Part shown: in pieces, positions 25,211-33,804 of the stretch
How positions within the stretch are numbered: position 1 is the stretch's first letter
Layout of the letters: the number at the start of each line of letters is the position of its first letter
Assembly (NCBI GenBank): GCA_910578385.1
Contig: CAJTQV010000008.1
Coordinates: 88,548 to 152,547 of the forward strand
DNA length: 64,000 nucleotides
Origin: an uncultured Muribaculaceae bacterium
GTDB lineage: Bacteria > Bacteroidota > Bacteroidia > Bacteroidales > Muribaculaceae
Direction: 5' to 3'
Position numbers and translations under genes: made by a program
Notes under the pieces: generated by a model
Database searches by the model: none
What the model saw: the letters and a program-made list of their open reading frames with translations, nothing else
What the model was told of the DNA's origin: nothing

Positions 25211-27076
25211 TCACCAGTTCTGGAGAATCATTACCTCGCGGGGTGCGAAAGTCATCTCCTCTGAAATGGTAACATCCGAATCGGTCAGTATGTTGTGAAG
25301 TTTTGTGCCGTAAGGAAGAATTTCGAGCGTGCGCTCCATTGTCACAGTCAAGGGCACGTCGCGACCGTTCATCATGACGGTCACCTCCTTGTCGCCGAGT
25401 TTGCGACGGTATACATAGAGACCGTTCTGCGGCATGAAGTGCTTGAGCGAACCCTTGGCCATAACCTCGCGAGCCTCGCCACGACGCCAGTTCAGCACTT
25501 TCGAAAGGAAGTCCCAGGCCTCGTTCTGGATGTCAGTGCGTCCCTCGCGAGTGAACGCGTTGACCTTGTCGCCGGGGAAGCCTCCGGGCATGTCAAGACG
25601 GATATAACCGTCGCTACCCTCTTTTGACCCGTTCATCAGCAGCTCAGTGCCGTAATATATCTGCGGGATTCCACGCGATGTGAGCAGGAATGCCTGAGCC
25701 TGTTTCCAACGGCCGAGAGAGTCGGGCATCTCAGCAAGGAAACGGTCGGTGTCGTGGTTGTCGAGGAATGTGAGGATTTTCTGCGGATTGGGGAAGAGGA
25801 AATCGTTCGACAGATGATCGTAGATTGCATTGAGACCACCCCACGGAGTAGTGTCGTCGGAGAAAGCCTTGCGGCCGTTGAGGATGTAGAAGAAGTCCAT
25901 GACGCTCGGCAGATGGGTATCGACCGGGTTGAGCTTGTTGCCGCTCTGCCAAAATGCGGATCCGGCCTCGTTGGCATACCAGCACTCACCCACGATATTG
26001 AAACCGGGGTATTCACGGAGCACATCCTCAGCCCAGCTTGCCATACCCTTCATGTCGGCATAAGGGTAAGTATCCATGCGGATACCGTCGATTTTTGACG
26101 ATTCAATCCACCATATCGAGTTCTGGGTAAGATACTTCATGAGATGAGGATTGCGCTGGTTGAGGTCAGGCATACCGGGGACAAACCAAGCGTCTACGGT
26201 ATGTTCGAGGTCATAGTCGGAGACATATGGGTCATGAACGGTGGTGAGACGGTAATTGGTCATCATGTCACCGTCAGGATTATTGTACCAGTCGCGGCTC
26301 GGGGCATCTTTCATCCAGGGATGGTTGGAGCCTGAATGGTTGAAAATCATATCCATGACAACTTTAAGACCCTTGGCGTGGGCTTCCTCTATGAGGGCGT
26401 TCCACTCCTTATTTGATCCGAAGCGCGGGTCAATGTTGTAGTAGTCGGTGGTGGCGTAGCCGTGATAGCTGCCCCCGGGCATATCATTCTCAAGCACGGG
26501 GCATACCCAGATTGCCGTCACACCGAGCGAATCGATATAATCGAGATGGTTGCGGATACCACGCATGTCTCCGCCGTGACGGGCATTCGGGTTCTCGCGG
26601 TTCGCACCGATGGGATAATCAAGACCTTTCATGCTTATTTCCTTGTCATCAAGACCTTTGGCAAAACGGTCAGGCATAAGAAGATAGAGCACATCGCCGG
26701 CATCGAATCCCTTGTATTCCGAAGCGGCGCGGTCGCGGGCTTTCAGTTCATAGGGGAATGATGACTTCTTGCCATTGAGAGTGTAATTCACTTTCAGGCT
26801 ACCGGGGTGGGTGTCCGGAGCGATTGTAAGGTAAAGAAACTTGTAGTTTTTTGAATCGAGGGCAACTTGTTTGTCAAGCTTCACGCCAGGATAATCAATA
26901 GAGAAATCGGCATCGGCAATCTGAGGACCATTGACCATGATCTGAAGAGTGTCGTTAGCCATACCGACCCACCAGAACGGTGGTTCGACACTGTTTACTG
27001 ATGTTGCAGGCTTGGCTGCAAACAGCGAAGCCGCGCCGGCGAGAATACCCATCACAATACCGGTTATTTTCTTCAT
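25211..27076 (-). CDS. GH13 neopullulanase/cyclomaltodextrinase-like (SusA-type) periplasmic amylase
   Basis: 621 residues from the ATG at 27076, with a signal peptide ending near LFAA|K. An N-terminal cyclomaltodextrinase-type beta domain (about 25-115) precedes the GH13 barrel: DVLYLLMPDRFAKG, VVMDMIFNHSG, IDGIRMDTYPY (nucleophile D335), NIVGECW (acid/base E364) and LDNHDTDRF (D442). The C-terminal beta domain starts about 520. It hydrolyses alpha-glucans such as maltodextrins or pullulan in SusA-like systems. No susC/susD genes are adjacent. The longer frame to 27118 lacks a signal at its start and is rejected. Confidence 0.9.
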   Translation of the reverse strand: MKKITGIVMGILAGAASLFAAKPATSVNSVEPPFWWVGMANDTLQIMVNGPQIADADFSIDYPGVKLDKQVALDSKNYKFLYLTIAPDTHPGSLKVNYTLNGKKSSFPYELKARDRAASEYKGFDAGDVLYLLMPDRFAKGLDDKEISMKGLDYPIGANRENPNARHGGDMRGIRNHLDYIDSLGVTAIWVCPVLENDMPGGSYHGYATTDYYNIDPRFGSNKEWNALIEEAHAKGLKVVMDMIFNHSGSNHPWMKDAPSRDWYNNPDGDMMTNYRLTTVHDPYVSDYDLEHTVDAWFVPGMPDLNQRNPHLMKYLTQNSIWWIESSKIDGIRMDTYPYADMKGMASWAEDVLREYPGFNIVGECWYANEAGSAFWQSGNKLNPVDTHLPSVMDFFYILNGRKAFSDDTTPWGGLNAIYDHLSNDFLFPNPQKILTFLDNHDTDRFLAEMPDSLGRWKQAQAFLLTSRGIPQIYYGTELLMNGSKEGSDGYIRLDMPGGFPGDKVNAFTREGRTDIQNEAWDFLSKVLNWRRGEAREVMAKGSLKHFMPQNGLYVYRRKLGDKEVTVMMNGRDVPLTVTMERTLEILPYGTKLHNILTDSDVTISEEMTFAPREVMILQNW

Positions 27077-27159
27077 GATGATAAAAATTATGTAGGTTAA
27101 CACATGGCAGTGGCGCATGGAAAACCATACGTCACCACAGTCGAGGCAAAACCTCTTTG

Positions 27160-27190
27160 CAAAGTTAATGCTATTTTCTTATCCATGCAA
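27160..27190 (-). promoter_or_regulatory. Promoter of the GH13 amylase gene
   Basis: On the minus strand: -33 TTG (27188-27190), a 20-base spacer and -7 TAACTTTG (27160-27167), matching the Bacteroidetes form. The leader to the ATG at 27076 is about 78 bases. Confidence 0.65.
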
Positions 27191-27254
27191 GGGCAATCCA
27201 AAATTCGATTATTTCGAATATTTTGTTTATCTTCGCAGAATAAAGCAGATACAT

Positions 27255-28286
27255 ATGAAATTCAGGACTGAGATTGAAATCGGACATGGGGAAGTGACAT
27301 TACGACCGGAGAAACCGGTGGTGATGGTGGGATCTTGTTTCGCCGACAATATCAGCGGACGTATGCGCCGTTGTCTGTGGGACGCGTGCAATCCGCTCGG
27401 AGTCCTTTTCAATCCACTTTCCATTGCAGCAGCGCTGGAGCTTACTCTTTTTAATCCGGAACCGGAAGCCAGCTTCCGCGACAGTCTTTTTGAACATCAG
27501 GGAATCACCCACTCCTGGTTGTTTGACACACATACATCAACCCTCGACGGAGCGGAAGGTGCGACCGCAATCTTCAACCGTCGCAGAGATCGGCTTCGCA
27601 CCATGCTCGAAAAGGGTGAGACCCTGTTCGTGACCTTCGGCACCGCCTTCTGCTACTTTCTAAATGAGGATTCTGAGAGCTATCAGAATTATGGGGCTTA
27701 TAAGACCTATGAGCCCTATAACACCGACAAGGCTCCCATGCCGCCGGTGGTTGCCAACTGCCACAAGCAGCCGGCCGCGATGTTCACCAGGCGGCGTGTG
27801 ACCTGCGGGGAGATTACCGATGTATGGCTCAAACTTGCTGAGAAATTGAAAGCTCGCTTTCCTAACCTGAAGATAATATTCACTGTCAGTCCGGTGCGGC
27901 ATGTGCGCGACGGTCTTGCAGAGAATTCCCGGTCGAAGGCCACGTTGCTGCTGGCAGTTGACGAGCTGTGCAGCAAAATGGATTTCTGCCACTATTTCCC
28001 TGCATATGAGATAGTGAATGATGACCTCAGGGATTACCGTTTCTATGCGTCAGACCTTGTTCATCCGTCGGACGAAGGGGTTGAATACATATGGGAACGG
28101 CTCCGCGAGGCATATCTCGACGAAGCCGGTCTGAAGTTTCTGAAAGAGGGAGAGGCGATAGCGAGGCGTGCCGCCCACCGCCCGATTATGGAGATACCGG
28201 AACAGAGGGCGGCATTCCGGAACAAAACCATGGAGCTGTACGAGGATTTCCGAAGACATTATCCGGATTCGCTGGAACTGCAATGA
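27255..28286 (+). CDS. GSCFA domain protein
   Basis: 343 residues from the ATG at 27255 (MKFRTEIEIGHG). The family hallmark VVMVGSCFADNISGRMR, with G-S-C-F-A, is present, followed by PLGVLFNPLSIAAALE, TFGTAFCYFLNED and FTVSPVRHVRDGLAENSRSK. GSCFA proteins are thought to be SGNH-like hydrolases acting on lipids or acyl groups, but no substrate is known here. No signal peptide is seen, so it is probably cytoplasmic. It is divergently oriented to the GH13 gene. A weak promoter (TATCTTCG at 27228-27235) lies about 20 bases upstream of the ATG. Confidence 0.85.
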   Translation: MKFRTEIEIGHGEVTLRPEKPVVMVGSCFADNISGRMRRCLWDACNPLGVLFNPLSIAAALELTLFNPEPEASFRDSLFEHQGITHSWLFDTHTSTLDGAEGATAIFNRRRDRLRTMLEKGETLFVTFGTAFCYFLNEDSESYQNYGAYKTYEPYNTDKAPMPPVVANCHKQPAAMFTRRRVTCGEITDVWLKLAEKLKARFPNLKIIFTVSPVRHVRDGLAENSRSKATLLLAVDELCSKMDFCHYFPAYEIVNDDLRDYRFYASDLVHPSDEGVEYIWERLREAYLDEAGLKFLKEGEAIARRAAHRPIMEIPEQRAAFRNKTMELYEDFRRHYPDSLELQ

Positions 28287-28322
28287 GTTGCCAATATTGG
28301 CGATTTGTCAGCATTGACCCGC

Positions 28323-28376
28323 TTAAACCGGATGCATAGGTTAAACCGGACGCATGGGTGAAACCGGACGCACTGG
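28323..28376. repeat. Three tandem 18-bp repeats abutting a palindromic repeat
   Basis: TTAAACCGGATGCATAGG (28323-28340), TTAAACCGGACGCATGGG (28341-28358) and TGAAACCGGACGCACTGG (28359-28376) are tandem, 2-4 mismatches apart. The third runs straight into the 26-base palindromic repeat at 28365-28390. Confidence 0.8.
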
Positions 28377-28390
28377 CCGTGCGTCCCTAC
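28365..28390 (-). repeat. Palindromic repeat copy A
   Basis: Matches the family arms CGGACGCAC...GTGCGTCCCTAC, with the central bases TGGCC. The stop codon of the subtilase gene (28387-28389) lies inside the repeat. Copies B-I are at 45252, 51924, 51989, 52879, 52939, 55172, 58570 and 63666. Confidence 0.85.
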
Positions 28391-30480
28391 AGGATGAATT
28401 TTTGGGATACCTGCGTACCGTCCGGGGATTGCATGGTCAGGAGGTACATTCCTTTGGTGAGGCCTGACAAATCTACTGTTGAGATTGCTTCTGATATTTC
28501 TCGCGAAGAGATTGTCTGACGGCCATCAATTCCGCAGACTGTCACCGTAAGTTTACGGCATCCCGGATTGTAAATCTGCGCCTGGTTTCCCGATATGCAC
28601 ACACGCGGTTTATCCTCTGCCGCAACATACTCTACCCCGGTCTCGCCAAGTACAAGGCGCAATCCCTCGTATGGGTTGAACCATCCTTGACCGTGACGCG
28701 GATTGCCGCTGTCAGGATAATCATGCGAATTTACCGCCGCGATGACCTCAAGCACATCATCGACTGTCATGTCCGGCTTGGCCTCAAGCCAGCATGCTAT
28801 ACTTCCGGCGACATATGGAGTGGCCATGGAAGTTCCTCCATCAGACGCCCAATACCATGACTTTCCATCAAGTTCCGTCACAGCATTCATATAATTGATT
28901 CGCGAGGGGGCGGCTTCCAGATAATGTCCGTTGCAGGCGGAGACGATGAAACAGCCGGGAGCGACCGTATGGGGCAACACGCGGCCATCAATCAGTGTTC
29001 CGTAGCCGGATCCGGAATTAACCTTGCCGACATCTTCGGGTGAGCCCCGGTCAATGGTACCGCCCATTACGCTTGGCAAGGAAGAACGTGTGTTATACAT
29101 TCCCACTACAACTATATTCTCGCCTGTGGCGATATCACTGACCGACAGGTCACTGCCTGCCCAGTCGTAGCCGGGCCATACGCGGGTCCATGTGTACTGG
29201 CAGTCAGCGCTTACATCAGCATGTACTCCCGGTTCGCCGTAGAAGCCAAGGCCGATGATATAACGGGCCCAGGCACCATTTGACGACGGATTTGGCTCGT
29301 CAGTATGTGTATCATACTCCACCTCAGTAACCCATCGCCCGTTAAGGTCGCTCACATAGCCACGAGCACGGATCTCGCCGGTCATGAACCCGGCAAACGA
29401 TGCGTCGCTGTCGGAAGATACCGATACCTCGAACGGACCGCTGCAATCAAACTCAGGGCCTTCCCACAGAACCTTGCGGTCGTATTCGTCGAATATGTAG
29501 AGACGCACCCCCACAGGACGGGAGTCCGCGCTCCAGGCATCAGTCATACCGTACATATCGAACTGCGTCCAATTGGAGGAATACAGGAGCACCCGCCAAT
29601 CAGGTTTATCCGCTGAGAATGTGGTCTGGTAAAATGCCTTTGTGTTACCTTCATTACCTGCCGCCATGCAGATTATCGCCTCCTCGCCGAGAAGGCTCAT
29701 ATAGCGGTTGAAGAGTGTAGAGCCATCATGAGGGCCGTTGTAGCTGCCGATTGAGAGATTGATTACAGCCGGCTTGCCTACCGATTTCGCATACTCTATT
29801 ATATCCTCGCACGCCGAGAGAATGCCGGCATCGTAGAGTTTTGATGTAGCCGCCACAATCTCGGCACCCGGAGCCATGCCTGAATATCCTGCGCCGGTGT
29901 AAGACCCGGTCATGATATTGGCGACATGCGTGCCGTGGTACATACCGTCATTGTCAGTAGTCCAGGCGGCAATCTCTTCGGGAGTGTCAAGCACTTTCCT
30001 TATTCCCTGCGGCTCATCGTAATACACAAGCCTCTTGACACGCGATTTGCCGTCGGCATCAAGAAAAGCTATATGGTCGGGATCGAAGCCGGTATCGCAG
30101 AAACCGACCACTACACCTTTTCCCGTATAAGGAGATGATATACCCTCGCCGGTGTGCATACGGTATGCGCCGAACATCTTCCGGGCCTCGTCCATGGCCG
30201 GTACAGCCCGGCGGGGTCGTGGCGACCGTGACATTCCACGCAGTTTCTCAGGTGCCGGCATATCGACCGGAACCAGAGCGAGTGCCATGTCGGCACGGCG
30301 ATGCCATATGATGACACCCCGGCTTTCCAGCTCGGCAGCCTCTGCATCATCCTCCACTATCAGAATGGAGGGTATATATTTGTATTCATCTTCACTTTCT
30401 GCGGCACGTGCTGCAAACGGAAACAATCCGCACACCGACACCACAGCCGCCAATATCGCTTTCTTATATATCTTATTCAT
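28387..30480 (-). CDS. Subtilisin-like S8 serine protease with T9SS C-terminal tail
   Basis: 697 residues. A signal peptide of about 26 residues is followed by a propeptide-like region, then a subtilase domain with the catalytic triad in GFCDTGFDPDHI (Asp129), YHGTHVANIMTG (His182) and GGTSMATPYVAG (Ser551); the oxyanion Asn is in AAGNEGN near 276. A large insertion lies between His and Ser. The last ~75 residues look like a T9SS type A sorting domain (LTVTVCGIDGRQTISS, STVDLSGLTKGMYLLTM, SQKFIL), linking it to the T9SS operon in this window. The stop lies in palindromic repeat A. Confidence 0.9.
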   Translation of the reverse strand: MNKIYKKAILAAVVSVCGLFPFAARAAESEDEYKYIPSILIVEDDAEAAELESRGVIIWHRRADMALALVPVDMPAPEKLRGMSRSPRPRRAVPAMDEARKMFGAYRMHTGEGISSPYTGKGVVVGFCDTGFDPDHIAFLDADGKSRVKRLVYYDEPQGIRKVLDTPEEIAAWTTDNDGMYHGTHVANIMTGSYTGAGYSGMAPGAEIVAATSKLYDAGILSACEDIIEYAKSVGKPAVINLSIGSYNGPHDGSTLFNRYMSLLGEEAIICMAAGNEGNTKAFYQTTFSADKPDWRVLLYSSNWTQFDMYGMTDAWSADSRPVGVRLYIFDEYDRKVLWEGPEFDCSGPFEVSVSSDSDASFAGFMTGEIRARGYVSDLNGRWVTEVEYDTHTDEPNPSSNGAWARYIIGLGFYGEPGVHADVSADCQYTWTRVWPGYDWAGSDLSVSDIATGENIVVVGMYNTRSSLPSVMGGTIDRGSPEDVGKVNSGSGYGTLIDGRVLPHTVAPGCFIVSACNGHYLEAAPSRINYMNAVTELDGKSWYWASDGGTSMATPYVAGSIACWLEAKPDMTVDDVLEVIAAVNSHDYPDSGNPRHGQGWFNPYEGLRLVLGETGVEYVAAEDKPRVCISGNQAQIYNPGCRKLTVTVCGIDGRQTISSREISEAISTVDLSGLTKGMYLLTMQSPDGTQVSQKFIL

Positions 30481-30527
30481 TTAAAATCGTTTCATATTGT
30501 TACATAACCCCGGAACCTGAATCACAC

Positions 30528-31559
30528 TCAGGCGATGGCCGGCACAAGGTAGCGGGCCATGAGATAACCGCCGCCTATAAGCCAGATGTAGAGGAAGAAC
30601 GCGAGCACGAAAGGCTTGGCACCCGCCTTCTTGAACTTGTCGAAGCTCGTCTCGGCACCGAGAGCAGCCATGGCCATGGTCAGCAGGAACGTGTCGAATT
30701 CATTTATCCAGTTGACTACCGCAACCGGAAGAAGGTCGAACGAGTTGAAACCGATAACAAGCAGGAAGCCGAACGCGAACCAGGGCACCGCAACCTTGCG
30801 CTTGCCACCCTCCGACGACGAGTTTTTGGCTCTTGCTGCCATCCACCATCCGAGGATTATCAGCACCGGCACAAGCAGCATGACGCGTATCATCTTGACA
30901 ATAATCGATACACCGGCAATCTCCTCGCCCATGGCATTACCGGCACCCACCGCATGAGCCACCTCATGAAGCGTCGAACCGGAGAATATACCCATCTGCG
31001 TAGGGCCGAGGTCGAGTATTCCCGCACGGTATGCGACAGGATAAAGGAACATCGACAACGTACCGAAAATGACCACCGTAGCGACTGCCACAGCCGTCTT
31101 GTAAGGCTTGGTGTGCATCGTGGCCTCGGCTCCGAGCACGGCTGCCGCACCGCATATGCCGCTACCTATTGATGTCAGCAACGCTATGTCGCGGTCCATC
31201 TTCATGAGCTTGCCTATCCAGACACCGCCGAGAATGGTCAGGGTGACAATTATCACATCGACAATTATAGCTGGCAGACCCACCGCCATTACATCCTGGA
31301 AAGTCAAGCGGAAACCATAGAGAATGATACCGAGACGTAGAATCCGTTTCGAGCAATACTGAATGCCGGGTGCCCACGTGTCGGGCAGATGCGAACGGAG
31401 CGAGTTGGCATAGAGCATACCGAGAATGATACCTATGATAAGGGGTGAGAATGAGAGGTCGCGCATGACCTGTGCCTGCCCGATGAAGAATGCGGCGCAC
31501 GCGAAGAGCGCCATGAAGAGTATGCCATGCAGTTTGCCGGCGTGCTTCTCAAGTTTCAT
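30528..31559 (-). CDS. YeiH-type putative sulfate/anion exporter (UPF0324 family)
   Basis: 343 residues, about ten hydrophobic helices. Segments LHGILFMALFACAAFFIG, SPLIIGIILGMLYANSL and RLGIILYGFRLTFQDVM, GSGICGAAAVLGAEATMHTK and GSTLHEVAHAVGAGNAMG fit the YeiH/UPF0324 family of membrane proteins, annotated as sulfate exporters on thin evidence. It lies downstream of no operon partner; the subtilase gene begins 47 bases further on in the same direction. Confidence 0.85.
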   Translation of the reverse strand: MKLEKHAGKLHGILFMALFACAAFFIGQAQVMRDLSFSPLIIGIILGMLYANSLRSHLPDTWAPGIQYCSKRILRLGIILYGFRLTFQDVMAVGLPAIIVDVIIVTLTILGGVWIGKLMKMDRDIALLTSIGSGICGAAAVLGAEATMHTKPYKTAVAVATVVIFGTLSMFLYPVAYRAGILDLGPTQMGIFSGSTLHEVAHAVGAGNAMGEEIAGVSIIVKMIRVMLLVPVLIILGWWMAARAKNSSSEGGKRKVAVPWFAFGFLLVIGFNSFDLLPVAVVNWINEFDTFLLTMAMAALGAETSFDKFKKAGAKPFVLAFFLYIWLIGGGYLMARYLVPAIA

Positions 31560-31642
31560 ATGTATGTTTCGTAATAGATTTTATTTTTAAACGTCCGTTT
31601 GATAAAAACAACGTAAAAGCAACAGATTTTAACATATTACTT

Positions 31643-31674
31643 TTTGCGATACGAATTAAAAAGTGCTATATTTG
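31643..31674 (+). promoter_or_regulatory. Promoter of the deacetylase-like gene
   Basis: -33 TTTG (31643-31646), 20-base spacer and -7 TATATTTG (31667-31674), an exact match. It places transcription start near 31680, which rules out the upstream in-frame codon at 31663 and supports the ATG at 31702. Confidence 0.8.
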
Positions 31675-31701
31675 CGCCATAAACCTTACAACGCGTTAAT
31701 C

Positions 31702-33708
31702 ATGACAATCAAATGGACATCGGGCAGTCTGACGGTCTTTGCTGGCTGTCTGCTTGTTCTTGTAATAAACAGCATGGCGGCCGACCGGTTCAGACCGGAC
31801 CTGAATCCGGGTACGGTTCCAACAGCTGACCATTACAGCGTGCTGACAACACCGTTTGACGGTGACAGCATCCTCATGGAGTCGTTCCTCAAAGTAATGG
31901 TATTTCCTCCTGCCAAAGGATACTCGCGCATAACAATCAACCGTCGTGAGATCGAGGAGCGCGGACTCAGAGCCTCGCTGAAAGGTGAGCGTCCTTTAAT
32001 CCTGAATCCTGAACTGGGCAAACGGACCAAAGGCGCAATGCTGAAACTGACTGAACCCGCAAGTCCGGGTGAGTGGGAACTTTCCATTCCTTCCGGCTAC
32101 TTCTATCTGGACAGTCCGACACGCGAGCTTGATTCGGCACCGGCCGATACAGCGGAATTCATGTCGCTCACAGCCAAAGACGCATGGCATGTTTCTGGCA
32201 CACCCTGGCAGGGACCGGGAATGTTCTCCGTGCATGATGACGACGCAATCGACAGTTTCATACCCACATCAAGGCCGTCAGCATGGATGACGGGCGGTTA
32301 CCTCTCCACATGCTATCCTCTGCTGGAGAGTCTCGGCATAAAAGGGAATGTCGCCGCCGAGGGGCAGCGCATGGGATTGACCGTTGACCCTCCGGTGCTC
32401 AGCTACAACGGCGTAACCCTGCGTAAACTTCAAAACGAGCGTGGTTGGGACATCATGTCACACACCATGACCGCCCGTTATTACACCCGGAACTGGTATG
32501 TGGAAAGCCTTGACAGCGAACTTGCGGACAAAATACTCCGCGAGGCCACATATGCCGGAGAGACAAGCAATTTAACAACTTCCGTTTATGATGCCGAGAC
32601 CGGAAGACAGTATCAGGTCAATGCCGACAGATCCGGATGGGTTGAAACCGATTCATGCTACATAAAGGCTTATGTAAGTGATTACCGCACCGGGAAGGTC
32701 ATGATGAGCAATCCTTTGTTCTCGGTTGACTACCAGCATGGCGAGTGGTTCCGTCTTGCACGAAAATTCGGTATAAACGCCCGCACATGGACCTCCTGCG
32801 GCGGAATCATTTCCCACGCCAACGTGCGCGAGATAAACGAGATATGTCCCTGGGGATTCGCTGACCTTGAACATAACGGCATAAACGTGCCTCCTTTCGG
32901 ATCCACGGTGACACGCATGAGCGTTGACGGACTCTATCTTGATGGTTACAAGGGAGAGACCGACACCGACAACAGTTTCAATCAAAAGCATTTCGAGTTC
33001 TACAAATCGAAGATTGACGAGACGGCCGAAAAGGGCGGCTGGGTTGTGCTGTCGATGCACGGCTACCGTCCCGCCTATTACAACTACCGTCCCGGAGCTT
33101 TGGTTTCGGAAGGTGGAACCTATCCCGACGAATGGGTGTTCCCGGTAAGAAGCATCGATAAGTATCCCGACACTTATCTTGACCCGCCTGTCGAGAAAGG
33201 AATTAATGACTGGAGCGAATGGTATCCTTGCCCGGGGACGCGTCTTGAAATGATATGGCAGCTGTGCAAGTACGCCAAAGAGAAGGGCCTGATTCCGGTA
33301 ACAAGCTCGGAGGGTTTCGAGCGCATGGGAAATAAGGTGAACGTCGGACTTTTCACAAAAGGTGGCGCATACGACATTGACCGCGAGATCATCATCGGCA
33401 CCCGTGACAACTATCCTCATTACGTGGTAGGCGCCAACGGTGAACAATATTACTACAACCGTGAGGAAACCTATGACATAACCGCAACATATTACGTGTA
33501 TGACGCGGCACATTCTCCTGAAAAAGAGCAAGATAATAATCCGACAACCGGTCCGGTACGTGACCCCTCACAGGGGAATGGCTCAGAGGAGAATTTGCTC
33601 GATGTCATTTCTCCCGACGGCATAAGATACAAAGTAAAAAGCCTCGGCGGACTGCGCGAAGGTCTCTGGATAGTGAACGGCCGGAAAGTGCTCATCAGAA
33701 AAAAATGA
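31702..33708 (+). CDS. Secreted polysaccharide-deacetylase-like protein with T9SS-like tail
   Basis: 668 residues. Signal peptide of about 25 residues (MTIKWTSGSLTVFAGCLLVL...). An N-terminal beta region leads to a barrel-like domain: FSVHDDDAIDSFIPT with the acidic DDD, GGYLSTCYPLLESLGIKGNV, DIMSHTMTARYYTRN and later GGWVVLSMHGYRPAY resemble a NodB/carbohydrate-esterase 4 fold, though the classic metal-binding HxxxH is not obvious. A linker rich in Asn/Pro/Gly precedes a short C-terminal tail, SLGGLREGLWIVNGRKVLIR, like T9SS tails ending in ...VNGxKVxxK. Substrate unknown; family call moderate. Confidence 0.6.
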   Translation: MTIKWTSGSLTVFAGCLLVLVINSMAADRFRPDLNPGTVPTADHYSVLTTPFDGDSILMESFLKVMVFPPAKGYSRITINRREIEERGLRASLKGERPLILNPELGKRTKGAMLKLTEPASPGEWELSIPSGYFYLDSPTRELDSAPADTAEFMSLTAKDAWHVSGTPWQGPGMFSVHDDDAIDSFIPTSRPSAWMTGGYLSTCYPLLESLGIKGNVAAEGQRMGLTVDPPVLSYNGVTLRKLQNERGWDIMSHTMTARYYTRNWYVESLDSELADKILREATYAGETSNLTTSVYDAETGRQYQVNADRSGWVETDSCYIKAYVSDYRTGKVMMSNPLFSVDYQHGEWFRLARKFGINARTWTSCGGIISHANVREINEICPWGFADLEHNGINVPPFGSTVTRMSVDGLYLDGYKGETDTDNSFNQKHFEFYKSKIDETAEKGGWVVLSMHGYRPAYYNYRPGALVSEGGTYPDEWVFPVRSIDKYPDTYLDPPVEKGINDWSEWYPCPGTRLEMIWQLCKYAKEKGLIPVTSSEGFERMGNKVNVGLFTKGGAYDIDREIIIGTRDNYPHYVVGANGEQYYYNREETYDITATYYVYDAAHSPEKEQDNNPTTGPVRDPSQGNGSEENLLDVISPDGIRYKVKSLGGLREGLWIVNGRKVLIRKK

Positions 33709-33725
33709 TTATTTTTTCTAAAATT

Positions 33726-33755
33726 TTTGTATATCGGAAAAATTCACTAATTTTG
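33726..33755 (+). promoter_or_regulatory. Promoter of tnaA
   Basis: -33 TTTG (33726-33729), 18-base spacer and -7 TAATTTTG (33748-33755). Predicted leader of about 43 bases to the ATG at 33805; no leader-peptide gene like tnaC is visible in it. Confidence 0.65.
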
Positions 33756-33804
33756 GGACAAGAAAACTAACCTATTACAACAAATAGCATAAAAAGCATT
33801 TACC

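Noticed and set aside
32653..33531. A 292-residue minus-strand frame
   Set aside because: It is antisense to the deacetylase-like gene, which has a signal peptide, promoter and T9SS-like tail.
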